Positions 9,881-18,203 of a stretch of DNA of 64,000 bases are shown piece after piece. Source of the DNA: Salegentibacter sediminis (GTDB taxonomy: Bacteria; Bacteroidota; Bacteroidia; Flavobacteriales; Flavobacteriaceae). The notes beneath the pieces are model-generated. The model saw nothing but the letters and a program-made list of their open reading frames with translations. It ran no database searches and was not told the origin of the DNA. The position numbers and the translations under genes were made by a program. Location of the stretch: assembly GCF_002078605.1 (NCBI RefSeq), contig NZ_MSJR01000007.1, positions 62,001 to 126,000 on the forward strand. Direction: 5' to 3'. Positions within the stretch are counted from its first letter, which is position 1; every line of letters begins with the position of its first letter.

Positions 9881-10150
9881 GATATTTTATTTAAGATTTG
9901 TTTATTCTGATGTCGGTTAATGAACCTCAATCTGTAAACAAATTAATAGCAGAAAAAGAGGTGAAAATATGAGGATGGTCAGGTAAGGAAAAACAGGTGA
10001 CAATAGTTATTAACTACAACGTTTTCAGGTTAAAAGAAATATGAAAGTTAAATTTTTGGAGGGAATAAAAGGCTAATTAAAGATCGATCTAAACAGCTTT
10101 TAGGTGGTCGGTATAGAGCTACGATATATCCATACAAAATTCCTGAAGTA
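9881..10150. other. Intergenic region upstream of the OFA-pfl set
   Basis: About 270 bases without an open reading frame. A 13-base perfect palindrome TAGTTA-T-TAACTA lies at 10004-10016, about 125 bases before the transporter start. GGTTAATGAACC (9915-9926) is an imperfect inverted repeat closer to the gene. I could not find a clear FNR/CRP-type site or a good TAnnTTTG box here. Confidence 0.4.
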
Positions 10151-10154
10151 GCAG

Positions 10155-10251
10155 AATTGGAAATTTGGGAAGACAGGCGTACCCAACGGATTCAGTTTCG
10201 ATGACTCTCCCGAGGTATATTCGGATTGCTCTGAGCCCACTGAGCTCATCA
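10155..10251 (-). pseudogene. Possible decayed tRNA remnant
   Basis: On the minus strand a D-arm-like segment (GAGCTCAGTGGGCTCAGAGC), a short anticodon-like hairpin with TCCGA and TCGGG arms, and a weak T-arm-like end are in the same order as in the tRNA-Val copies nearby. Acceptor pairing is lost. Assignment is weak and rests mainly on the D-arm resemblance and its neighbours. Confidence 0.35.
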
Positions 10252-10282
10252 AAATTAAAGAAACAACAGTATAAAACCAGAA

Positions 10283-10307
10283 AAGGCTTCCAAAAACAGG
10301 AAGCCTT
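10283..10307 (-). terminator. Intrinsic terminator after tRNA remnant
   Basis: The stem AAGGCTTCC with GGAAGCCTT (9 bp, loop of 7) is followed on the minus strand by TTTTC. It shares the AAGGCTTC arm with the terminator at 10937-10960 behind an intact tRNA-Val, which suggests a duplicated tRNA-terminator unit. Confidence 0.6.
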
Positions 10308-10320
10308 CTTTCGTTAAGTG

Positions 10321-10781
<461 letters not shown>

Positions 10782-10869
10782 TTAAAATATCAATAAAATC
10801 TCCCTCTGAAGGAAGCCGCTCAAAAACTGGGCAATCAATCTAGAATTATCAAGTTTTCCTTTTTCCAAA

Positions 10870-10924
10870 CCTGACCCTCCCGATGCAAAATCGGGATGCT
10901 CTGAACCAACTGAGCTACGCGCCC
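10870..10924 (-). pseudogene. 3'-truncated tRNA-like remnant
   Basis: The 5' acceptor strand (GGGCGCG) and D-arm match the flanking tRNA-Val genes exactly. The anticodon arm has become CCCGA-TTTTGCA-TCGGG. Similarity stops in the 5' strand of the T-stem (GGTCAGG), and the T-loop and 3' acceptor strand are absent. It cannot be a functional tRNA. Confidence 0.7.
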
Positions 10925-10934
10925 TAAGCTTTCA

Positions 10935-10960
10935 TTAAAAAAGGCTTCTTTAGAAGCCTT
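10935..10960 (-). terminator. Intrinsic terminator of tRNA-Val(UAC) copy 1
   Basis: AAGGCTTC-TTTA-GAAGCCTT (8-bp perfect stem, 4-base loop on the plus strand) is followed on the minus strand by a run of T. It is 11 bases downstream of the tRNA at 10972-11046. Confidence 0.75.
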
Positions 10961-10971
10961 GTGAATGGGAG

Positions 10972-11046
10972 TGGGCGCGAAGGGATTCGAACCCCTGACC
11001 CCTTGGGTGTAAACCAAGTGCTCTGAACCAACTGAGCTACGCGCCC
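10972..11046 (-). tRNA. tRNA-Val (anticodon UAC), copy 1
   Basis: 75 bases on the minus strand with the same acceptor, D, anticodon (CTTGG-TTTACAC-CCAAG) and T arms as the copy at 10707-10781. Discriminator A; CCA not encoded. It is the first member of the tRNA-terminator array when read in the direction of transcription. Confidence 0.95.
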
Positions 11047-11110
11047 ATTCTTTAATGCGGATGCAAATATAGATTAGTTTTTCTATTGCACCAAGAAAAA
11101 AGAAAAAAAA

Positions 11111-12331
11111 TCAAATTATTTCAGCAACGGTAAAAGTACTGCCTCCCACAAACACAAGATCCTCATCCAGGGCACTATCTACAGCTACTTCATAAGCTTT
11201 TGAAACCGAATCGAATACCCTCCCCACCAGGTTAAATCGCGCTGCTTTTTCAGCTAAAACTTCTGAATCAAGCCCCCTTGGAATATCCGGTTTACAAAAA
11301 TAATATTGAGCCCCGGTAGGAAACAGAGGTAAAATAGATTCCAGATCTTTATCGTTTACCACTCCTAAAACTATATGCAAATGCTGAAATTCTTCTCCTT
11401 TAAGTTGTTTAAAAACAAGCTTAAGCCCTTCCTTATTATGGGCTGTATCGCAGATAACCTTTGGTTTTTCCTGCAATATATCCCATCGCCCCTGAAGGGA
11501 GGTATGGAGTTTTACACTATTTAAACCGTTCTTCAAGCACTCTTCGGGAATATTCCATCCTTTTTCCCTGAGCAACTTCACCGCCCCCAGGACACTTTTT
11601 ATATTCTTATTCTGATAATCTCCTTTAAGATCGGTGCTATATTGAGAAAAGCGGAGATCCTGGGCAAAAACTAATTTTGCATTTAGCTTTTCGGCGATTT
11701 CCTTAAAAACCGGGGTGGTTTCTTTATGCTTTTCCCCGATTATCACCGGGATACCTTTTTTAATAATTCCGGCTTTCTCCCGGGCTATTTCAGGGAGGCT
11801 ACTCCCTAAGTGAGCGGTATGGTCCAAACCTATATTTGTTATCACAGAGACTTCCGGAGTAATAATGTTTGTGGAATCCAGACGCCCTCCCATTCCCACT
11901 TCAATTACCGCAATATCAACTTCCTCTTTGGCAAAGTGTTCGAAAGCCATACCCACGGTCATTTCGAAAAAAGAAAGTTTAGCTTCTTTAAGAAACTCTT
12001 TATGAGTTTTCACAAAGCTTACCACCGATTTTTTATCGATTAGGCGGCCGTTTATTTTAATACGTTCCCTGAAATCCTTAAGATGCGGCGAAGTATAAAG
12101 TCCCACCTTATAACCCGCTTCCTGTAAAACTGAAGCCAACATATGGCTGGTTGATCCCTTCCCATTGGTGCCGGCCACGTGTATAGATTTAAACTTTTTA
12201 TGAGGTTCTTCCAGATGTGCTGCAAGCTGAAGGGTTTTGGTAAGATCTTTTTTAAAGGCCTGATCCCCCACCCTCTGGTACATAGGCAACTGCTGAAACA
12301 TCCACTCAACAGTATCTTTGTAAGTATTCAC
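11111..12331 (-). CDS. folC: Folylpolyglutamate synthase / dihydrofolate synthase
   Basis: 406 residues, a Mur-ligase-like fold. The ATP-binding P-loop is HVAGTNGKGST (near residues 51-61), followed by GLYTSPHL, which is typical of FolC. ITNIGLDHTAHLG and the C-terminal domain with CDTAHNKEG complete the family pattern. It adds L-glutamate to folates and/or dihydropteroate. It follows the TonB-like gene with adjacent coordinates, so it is probably translated from the exbB-exbD-tonB transcript. Whether it has both activities cannot be told by eye. Confidence 0.92.
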   Translation of the reverse strand: MNTYKDTVEWMFQQLPMYQRVGDQAFKKDLTKTLQLAAHLEEPHKKFKSIHVAGTNGKGSTSHMLASVLQEAGYKVGLYTSPHLKDFRERIKINGRLIDKKSVVSFVKTHKEFLKEAKLSFFEMTVGMAFEHFAKEEVDIAVIEVGMGGRLDSTNIITPEVSVITNIGLDHTAHLGSSLPEIAREKAGIIKKGIPVIIGEKHKETTPVFKEIAEKLNAKLVFAQDLRFSQYSTDLKGDYQNKNIKSVLGAVKLLREKGWNIPEECLKNGLNSVKLHTSLQGRWDILQEKPKVICDTAHNKEGLKLVFKQLKGEEFQHLHIVLGVVNDKDLESILPLFPTGAQYYFCKPDIPRGLDSEVLAEKAARFNLVGRVFDSVSKAYEVAVDSALDEDLVFVGGSTFTVAEII

Positions 12332-13156
12332 CTATTCTGAGAGTTTAAAATTATAAATAATCGTCCCTACCTGTCTGGAGGGAGCATCGTTATCGCTATT
12401 GAAACGAGTAGCCATAGCGGCACGTTTGGCAGGTTCGGTAAGACAGGAAGCAGAGTTAGTAGTCCCTTTTACACCCGGGGTTGCGTTGATAACCTGTCCT
12501 GAGCGGTTCACTTCAATACGCACCACCACAATTCCCGATTCATTACAATCCTGAACAAATTTCTCTTTATTCAGCGCTCTCCTGCCACCAAGGCGGTAAT
12601 TACCATCCCCATCGAGACCGGCACCGTTTCCATAGTAAGAACTTGCATTGGGATCACCATCTGGCGAACCTTTATCTCCCGCTACATTATCATCACCCTC
12701 TCCGCCAGTTTCTGAACCACTGCGCTCTGGCCCATTAAGAATACTGCTCATCGCATCGGTGGTAGATTTATCGGGTTTGGGTTCGGGTTTTTCTGCAGGG
12801 GGTTGTTCTTTAGGCTTTTCAGGAGTTTCCTTTTTTACCGGTTGCGGCTCCTTTTTCTTTTCAATAACTGGAGCTTCCTCAGTTTGCTGGGTTACTACTT
12901 CCTCTTCAATCACCGGTTCGGGTTGGGAAACGGGTTCGGGAGCAGTAGTTTGCTGTGGAGCAGATTTAACCGGCTCGGTGGGCTGATTATCGCCTGCACC
13001 AACTTCAGAAGTACCGAAGTTTATCGCAATTCCATTTTCCGGGGGCGGATCTAAATATTTAAAACCTAAAAACAACATCAAAATGATCAAAAGCACGTGA
13101 AGTACCACCGTGATGGTAAAGGATTTTTTCTCGTGTTTTGTTTCAAGCATTGCCAT
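12332..13156 (-). CDS. TonB/TolA-like energy transducer
   Basis: 274 residues. A short cytoplasmic N-terminus is followed by one membrane segment (residues about 14-32, ITVVLHVLLIILMLFLGF). A long linker rich in Pro, Glu, Lys and Gln (about 55-130), then a Gly/Asp-rich patch (about 135-170), lead to a C-terminal domain ending IIYNFKLSE. The layout is that of proteins coupling an ExbBD-type motor to the outer membrane. The C-terminal part, with CLTEPAKRAAMATRF, is not a textbook TonB end and resembles the TonB/TolA C-domain superfamily loosely. It lies directly after exbD. Met3 is an alternative start. Confidence 0.8.
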   Translation of the reverse strand: MAMLETKHEKKSFTITVVLHVLLIILMLFLGFKYLDPPPENGIAINFGTSEVGAGDNQPTEPVKSAPQQTTAPEPVSQPEPVIEEEVVTQQTEEAPVIEKKKEPQPVKKETPEKPKEQPPAEKPEPKPDKSTTDAMSSILNGPERSGSETGGEGDDNVAGDKGSPDGDPNASSYYGNGAGLDGDGNYRLGGRRALNKEKFVQDCNESGIVVVRIEVNRSGQVINATPGVKGTTNSASCLTEPAKRAAMATRFNSDNDAPSRQVGTIIYNFKLSE

Positions 13157-13157
13157 T

Positions 13158-13550
13158 TTATTCAGGTTTTACGGCCAGTACGATTTTATAACTGTTGCGG
13201 TTGGCGATATCCATAACATTTACGGCCTTTTCTATAGGCACTCCTTCTTCGGCCCTTAAAATTATTGTTGGGTTCTCTTCTCCAACAAGTTTGCTTTTAA
13301 GTGTTTTTTCCAAAGCGCTGGCACTCACCCTTTCTTCATTCACATAAAACTGAAGATCTTTGGTAATACTTACCGCAATATTTTGCTGAGTAGTGGTTTT
13401 ACCTTTGGCCTTAGGAAGAATCAGATCCAGGGCTTCAGGTGTAATTACAGGAGAAGTAAGCATAAAAAAGATCAACAACAGAAATACAATATCTGTCATT
13501 GAACTCATGCTAAAATCTGCACTAACTTTATTTCTGCTTCTTAAGTTCAT
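13158..13550 (-). CDS. exbD: ExbD/TolR-family biopolymer transport protein
   Basis: 130 residues. One N-terminal membrane segment (about residues 19-37, MTDIVFLLLIFFMLTSPVI) contains an aspartate (TDIVFLLLIFF) as expected for the proton path of ExbD/TolR. A periplasmic domain with VNEERVSASALEKTL and ILRAEEGVPIEKAVNVMDIA follows. It works with the MotA/TolQ/ExbB-type protein encoded one base upstream and the TonB-like protein downstream to transmit proton-motive force. Confidence 0.9.
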   Translation of the reverse strand: MNLRSRNKVSADFSMSSMTDIVFLLLIFFMLTSPVITPEALDLILPKAKGKTTTQQNIAVSITKDLQFYVNEERVSASALEKTLKSKLVGEENPTIILRAEEGVPIEKAVNVMDIANRNSYKIVLAVKPE

Positions 13551-13551
13551 A

Positions 13552-14253
13552 TTAAGCAGGTTCGTTTAATAAGTCTAAGAAATCTACTGCGGTCGCTTCC
13601 ATTTGGTGAACCACTTTATCGGTTTTCACTACGAGGTGGTTGTAACCAATATAGGCGATAATACCAACTATAAGTCCGGCAACAGTGGTTGTCATCGCTG
13701 TATATATACCTTCGGCGAGGGCTCCCATTTGTGCCTGGCCACTACTTGTTGCCAATTCATGAAAAGCAAGTACCATACCAATAACGGTACCCAGAAAACC
13801 AATCATTGGCGCGGCTCCGGCGATGGTTGCAAGAATACTTACGTTCTTTTCAAGTTTATAGACCTCCAGTCTCCCTGCATTTTCAATGGCGGTATTTATA
13901 TCTTCCAGCGGACTCCCGATTCGGGAAATCCCTTTTTCTGTAAGCCTGGCGACAGGGGAATCACTTTGGGCACAGCGCATTTTAGCCGATTCAATATTTC
14001 CATTTAAAACGCTATCCTTGATTTGCAGCATAAAATTCTTATCTACCTGGCTGGCTGCTTTTATGGCAAAAAGCCTTTCAAAGTAAATATAGACTCCAGC
14101 AAATAGAAGCACAAAAAGAATAATGATAATAATCTGACCTCCAAGGCCACCGCTTAACATTAGATCAAATAACGAAAGGGTTTTTTCCTCTACAACAGGT
14201 TCAGCATCCTGAGCTGCCTGGGCAAGACCATCTTGCTGCAAAAAATATAGCAT
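13552..14253 (-). CDS. exbB: MotA/TolQ/ExbB proton channel protein
   Basis: 233 residues. Three hydrophobic segments are visible (about 35-55, 145-168 and 185-207). The conserved core is GAAPMIGFLGTVIGMVLAFH, followed by GIYTAMTTTVAGLIVGIIAY. This is the ExbB-type proton channel subunit. It is the first gene of a tight minus-strand set with exbD, the tonB-like gene and folC, driven by the promoter seen at 14303-14333. Confidence 0.92.
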   Translation of the reverse strand: MLYFLQQDGLAQAAQDAEPVVEEKTLSLFDLMLSGGLGGQIIIIILFVLLFAGVYIYFERLFAIKAASQVDKNFMLQIKDSVLNGNIESAKMRCAQSDSPVARLTEKGISRIGSPLEDINTAIENAGRLEVYKLEKNVSILATIAGAAPMIGFLGTVIGMVLAFHELATSSGQAQMGALAEGIYTAMTTTVAGLIVGIIAYIGYNHLVVKTDKVVHQMEATAVDFLDLLNEPA

Positions 14254-14302
14254 GTGTTCGATTTAGGTTTTTTATTGTAACGTGAGAATCTGAATTTAAT
14301 TG

Positions 14303-14333
14303 TAAATATAATTGAGCCATTGCATTCTCACAA
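14303..14333 (-). promoter_or_regulatory. Bacteroidota-type promoter of exbB
   Basis: On the minus strand TTG (14331-14333), a 20-base spacer and TATATTTA (14303-14310, one mismatch to TAnnTTTG) lie 50 bases before the exbB start. Confidence 0.55.
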
Positions 14334-14370
14334 CTACATTGACCAGAATAAAAATATTATTAATCGGCGA

Positions 14371-15747
14371 CTAAAGAAACAAATACTCGATAAGGATGAA
14401 ACTAATTGCTCCAGAAAGAAATCCTATAAGCGCAAGTGGAGCGATATTTTTAAGATACCACATAAAGTCTATCTTCTCCATCCCCATTGCTGCTACCCCT
14501 GCTGCCGATCCAATAACCAACATGCTACCTCCGGTTCCGGATGAATAAGCTATAAAATGCCATATCGAACTATCGAGAGGGAAATCATACATGGCAATCG
14601 AAGCTGCAACCAAAGGCACATTATCTATCACCGAGGAAAGGACTCCTAACAATATTATCACCACATCCATACTGGGAATAGCATTTGAAAGAGAGTTTGA
14701 AGCGTAAAGCAAAGTCCCAGCCATTTCTCCATTTATTGAACCAAATACCAGGCTCTCCAAACCAGCCACGGCCAAAAGAATCCCAAGAAAAAACAAGATA
14801 CTGGAGAACTCTATTTTAGATAAGGCTTTACTGGTAGAATACTGATATTTTTGGACCTTGGTAATATTCTTTATCGGTTTAACATATTCCGAAACCAGCC
14901 AAACCATTCCTAAACTAAAAAGTATTCCTATGTAAGGCGGTAAGCCGGTGATGGCTTTGAATAATGGAACAAATACAAATGCGCCCAATCCCACATTTAG
15001 CATGGTCTTACTACTGAGAAGACGTTCAGATTCTGGATCTGCCACAGCCTTTTTAAGCACCGTCTGTCCTTTAAAGGCTTTGAGCCTGCTTCCTATAACA
15101 AACGGAAGAACGAAGCTTATTAATGAAGGAATGATTACATATTCAATTAAACCGGGAGTAGTCACTTTATTATTAATCCAGAGCATGGTGGTGGTAACAT
15201 CTCCGATAGGCGACCAGGCACCACCGGCATTAGCGGCAATTACTATCATTGCCGCAAACCAAACCCGGTAGTCCCGTTTGGGAACAAGTTTCCTTAATAG
15301 GGTAACCAGAATTATAGTAGTAGTAAGATTATCGATTATAGCCGATAAAACAAAAGCCAGACCACCAATTATCCAAAGCAGCTTCTTTTTATTAGTGGTT
15401 GTAATTCTTTTTTTAATAAGGGCAAAACCACGGTGAAGATCTATGATTTCCACAATGGTCATTGCCCCTATAAGAAAGAAAAGTATCTCACTGATCTTGC
15501 TAAAATGATGCATCAGGTTATTATTAAACCCGTCCCTTTGCAAAGTGGGGTCACCCTGAAGAATGTTGAATACCTCCCCATGAGAATTGATAATGGAGAA
15601 CCAACCCTGATTAAAACCGTAAGCCATCAGAGCCCACATAATGGTTGCCATCAGTAATGCCGATACCGCTTTGTCCAGCCTTAAGGGGTGCTCCAGGGTG
15701 ATAAGCAGGTACCCCAGAAAAAACAAGATTATTATAAAAGAAATCAT
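14371..15747 (-). CDS. nhaD: NhaD-family sodium/proton antiporter
   Basis: 458 residues, strongly hydrophobic with about 11-13 membrane segments. Typical NhaD/ArsB-superfamily segments include SAIIDNLTTTIILVTLLRKL, AANAGGAWSPIGDVTTTMLW and the mirrored LSSVIDNVPLVAASIAMYD late in the protein. These paired Asp-Asn-containing repeats are where substrate binding is expected. It should exchange Na+ or Li+ for H+, which suits a marine or salt-tolerant organism. It lies 10 bases downstream of the amino-acid dehydrogenase gene and may share its transcript. Confidence 0.88.
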   Translation of the reverse strand: MISFIIILFFLGYLLITLEHPLRLDKAVSALLMATIMWALMAYGFNQGWFSIINSHGEVFNILQGDPTLQRDGFNNNLMHHFSKISEILFFLIGAMTIVEIIDLHRGFALIKKRITTTNKKKLLWIIGGLAFVLSAIIDNLTTTIILVTLLRKLVPKRDYRVWFAAMIVIAANAGGAWSPIGDVTTTMLWINNKVTTPGLIEYVIIPSLISFVLPFVIGSRLKAFKGQTVLKKAVADPESERLLSSKTMLNVGLGAFVFVPLFKAITGLPPYIGILFSLGMVWLVSEYVKPIKNITKVQKYQYSTSKALSKIEFSSILFFLGILLAVAGLESLVFGSINGEMAGTLLYASNSLSNAIPSMDVVIILLGVLSSVIDNVPLVAASIAMYDFPLDSSIWHFIAYSSGTGGSMLVIGSAAGVAAMGMEKIDFMWYLKNIAPLALIGFLSGAISFILIEYLFL

Positions 15748-15757
15748 CGAGTAATAT

Positions 15758-16984
15758 TTACACCAATTGTTTCAGGGCAATCTCAAAGGCTGTTTTGCTT
15801 ACATCCGTTTTACTGCTATTGCTATTGAAGGTATTCTGAATAGCATTTTTTATGGTCATGGAGGTGTCATTAAAGATAGATTCATCGGTCATTTGTACCC
15901 TTCCCTCCATAAAATAAGCAAATACCCGAGCCATTCCACAGTTGGCGATGAAATCGGGAATAAGGCTAACTTTTTCATCAGTATATTCCATAATCGGCCC
16001 AAAAAAGATCTCTTCATCGGCAAAAGGTACATTTGCGCCCGAAGATACCACCTCCAGTTTTCGCTCGATTAAACTGGTAATTTGTTCTTTATTGATTAAT
16101 CGTGAAGCCGCACAGGGAGCAAATACTTCTGCATCCAGTTGCCATATTTTTTCGTTTATCTCCTGAAAAGGGATGAGATTAGGGTGCTTAAGGGTATTCC
16201 CTTCTTTATTGAGAAACAATTCTTTTATCTCTTCAAAAGAAAAACCTTCCTGGTTGATCAAACCGCCTTCACGGTCAATAATGCCGACAATCTTAACACC
16301 CATTTGCGCGAGATAATAAGCAGCAGCAGAGCCTACATTGCCAAAGCCCTGGACTATGGCTCGTTTACCTTTTACTTCTCCACCATAAATACCATAGTAA
16401 TGCTTTACTGCTTCTGCAACTCCATAGCCGGTAATCATATCTGCCACGGTATATTTACGACTCGTATCGGGGGAGTAATTCGTATTTTCAAGAACCTTAA
16501 TCACACCCTGGCGTAACTGGCCGATCCTGTTAATTTTATCGGCCTCACTTGGTTTAAAATGTCCATTAAAAACCCCTTCCTGCGGATGCCAAACCCCACA
16601 GTTTTCGGTAATTGGAATCACTTCGTTAATTTCATCTACATTAAGATCGCCCCCGGTGCCATAATAGCTTTTCAGAAGTGGGGAAACCGCATTATACCAG
16701 CGTTCCAGGACGCCCTTTTTTCGTGGATCGTTAGGATCAAAATTTATCCCAGACTTTGCTCCCCCAATTGCGGGCCCTGAAACAGTAAATTTCACTTCCA
16801 TGGTTTTCGCAAGGGATAGCACCTCATTTTCATCAAGGCCCGGTCGCATACGGGTACCGCCACCGGCGGCACCTCCACGTAATGAATTTATGACCGTCCA
16901 GCCTTCGGCATCGGTTTCAGAATCCCGCCAGTGAAATACAATTTCCGGCTCCTTATTTTCATATACTTTTAATAATTCCTTCAT
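15758..16984 (-). CDS. Glu/Leu/Phe/Val-type amino-acid dehydrogenase
   Basis: 408 residues from the ATG at 16984; the frame opens upstream at a TTG inside the promoter box, which is not a credible start. The catalytic-domain segment SGPAIGGAKSGINFDP contains the expected lysine. VQGFGNVGSAAAYYLAQMG is the nucleotide-binding fold, and GANVPFADEE is typical of the family. The enzyme oxidatively deaminates glutamate or a branched-chain or aromatic amino acid with NAD(P)+. The exact substrate cannot be set by eye. Confidence 0.88.
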   Translation of the reverse strand: MKELLKVYENKEPEIVFHWRDSETDAEGWTVINSLRGGAAGGGTRMRPGLDENEVLSLAKTMEVKFTVSGPAIGGAKSGINFDPNDPRKKGVLERWYNAVSPLLKSYYGTGGDLNVDEINEVIPITENCGVWHPQEGVFNGHFKPSEADKINRIGQLRQGVIKVLENTNYSPDTSRKYTVADMITGYGVAEAVKHYYGIYGGEVKGKRAIVQGFGNVGSAAAYYLAQMGVKIVGIIDREGGLINQEGFSFEEIKELFLNKEGNTLKHPNLIPFQEINEKIWQLDAEVFAPCAASRLINKEQITSLIERKLEVVSSGANVPFADEEIFFGPIMEYTDEKVSLIPDFIANCGMARVFAYFMEGRVQMTDESIFNDTSMTIKNAIQNTFNSNSSKTDVSKTAFEIALKQLV

Positions 16985-17002
16985 TTTTGGTGTAGTTTTT
17001 AG

Positions 17003-17010
17003 CAAATATA
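17003..17010 (-). promoter_or_regulatory. TAnnTTTG box of the amino-acid dehydrogenase gene
   Basis: TATATTTG on the minus strand is a perfect Bacteroidota -7 box ending 18 bases before the chosen ATG (16984). No clear TTG was found at the usual distance upstream. It supports the internal ATG as the true start. Confidence 0.5.
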
Positions 17011-17047
17011 TAAACTAAGTTACATATTATTGGTTTTTCAATAAAAT

Positions 17048-18112
17048 TTATAGTTCAAAAATCACTCCTGCCGAATGGTCTTTTTCCGCACCAGTTACAG
17101 ACTTGAGCGTGTTAATTTCACCCCTGATTTTAAGTACTCCCAGCAAACCAAAAATCAAGGCCTCTTTATAATCGATAATTTCTTTTGATGGTATGGTAAA
17201 ATGGCAGGGAGAATTATCCTTTAATTCCTTTATAATAAAACTATTGAAAGCACCTCCCCCGGTAACCAACACATTCGAGTTTTCATCCCTATCCAAAACC
17301 CTTGCAATTTGTTGAGCTATATGCACAGAATAGGTATGTATAATGGCTGGGATATCCTCCTCATATTTCTCCAGAACGGGGAATAGTTCTTCTGAAACCC
17401 ATTCCATTCCGAGAGATTTTGGTGGTTTTTGCGCGTAAAAAGGAAGTTGATTCAGTTCTTTTAAAAGTTTTTCATTTAATTCCCCGGCGGAGGCTAATTT
17501 TCCGCCTTCGTCAAATTCCTTCCCAAGCTTTTTGGCGTAATGATTCAACACAGTGTTTACTGCGCAAATATCGTAAGCGATTCGGTCTCCCTTCTCTTCC
17601 GTAGAAATATTGGCGAATCCACCCAGATTAAGGCAATATTTATATTCTGAGAATAAGAGTCGATCTCCTATTGGAACCAGGGGAGCTCCCTGGCCGCCTA
17701 GTTTTACATCCTGTACCCGAAAGTCACAAACCACCTTTTGTCCGGTTAGATAAGCCAGCTTTTCCAAATTACCGATTTGGAGGGTGTACTGGTTTTCGGG
17801 CTCATGTTTAATAGTATGTCCGTGACTGCAAATGGCATCGAGATCGGTGATATGATGTTTTTCAATGAATAGAGAAATCACCTCTGCAAGATACTGGGTA
17901 TATTTAAGGTTGAGATCCTCAAGTCTTTCTTCTGAAAAATTTATGGCCGCAGCCAAAGTTTCCTGCCAATTAAGAGGATAGGGGCTGGTTTCGGCCTTCA
18001 GGATCTTATAAGACCATTCATTTTTATAATCAAAATTCACATACACCAGGTCGATACCATCCAGGGATGTTCCCGACATTACTCCTAAAATTTTATAATT
18101 CGCTTTTTTCAT
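17048..18112 (-). CDS. anmK: Anhydro-N-acetylmuramic acid kinase
   Basis: 354 residues from the ATG at 18112, opening MKKANYKILGVMSGTSLDG. The MSGTSLDGID motif is the AnmK signature. CDFRVQDVKLGGQGAPLVPI and NLGGFANIS follow, and LVTGGGAFN lies near the C-terminus. It phosphorylates 1,6-anhydro-MurNAc to MurNAc-6-phosphate during peptidoglycan recycling. The frame stays open 96 codons further upstream, but that part is antisense to the acyl-CoA dehydrogenase gene and is not protein-like, so it was left out. Confidence 0.93.
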   Translation of the reverse strand: MKKANYKILGVMSGTSLDGIDLVYVNFDYKNEWSYKILKAETSPYPLNWQETLAAAINFSEERLEDLNLKYTQYLAEVISLFIEKHHITDLDAICSHGHTIKHEPENQYTLQIGNLEKLAYLTGQKVVCDFRVQDVKLGGQGAPLVPIGDRLLFSEYKYCLNLGGFANISTEEKGDRIAYDICAVNTVLNHYAKKLGKEFDEGGKLASAGELNEKLLKELNQLPFYAQKPPKSLGMEWVSEELFPVLEKYEEDIPAIIHTYSVHIAQQIARVLDRDENSNVLVTGGGAFNSFIIKELKDNSPCHFTIPSKEIIDYKEALIFGLLGVLKIRGEINTLKSVTGAEKDHSAGVIFEL

Positions 18113-18136
18113 ATTCGTAAAATTAATGAAAGTAAA

Positions 18137-18167
18137 TTGAATATTACACATCAAAAAGTTATCTTTG
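18137..18167 (+). promoter_or_regulatory. Bacteroidota-type promoter of the acyl-CoA dehydrogenase gene
   Basis: TTG (18137-18139), a 20-base spacer and a perfect TATCTTTG (18160-18167) lie 36 bases upstream of the ATG at 18204, in the space between the divergent anmK and acyl-CoA dehydrogenase genes. Confidence 0.65.
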
Positions 18168-18203
18168 GGAACCAAATTTAGGTATTCCTTAAACAAAATT
18201 AAT

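Noticed and set aside
10835-11017. 60-codon open frame over the tRNA-Val region
   Set aside because: It is a translation of tRNA and remnant sequence, not a gene.
12648-12986. Serine/glycine-rich open frame opposite the tonB-like gene
   Set aside because: It is the antisense reading of the Pro/Glu-rich linker.
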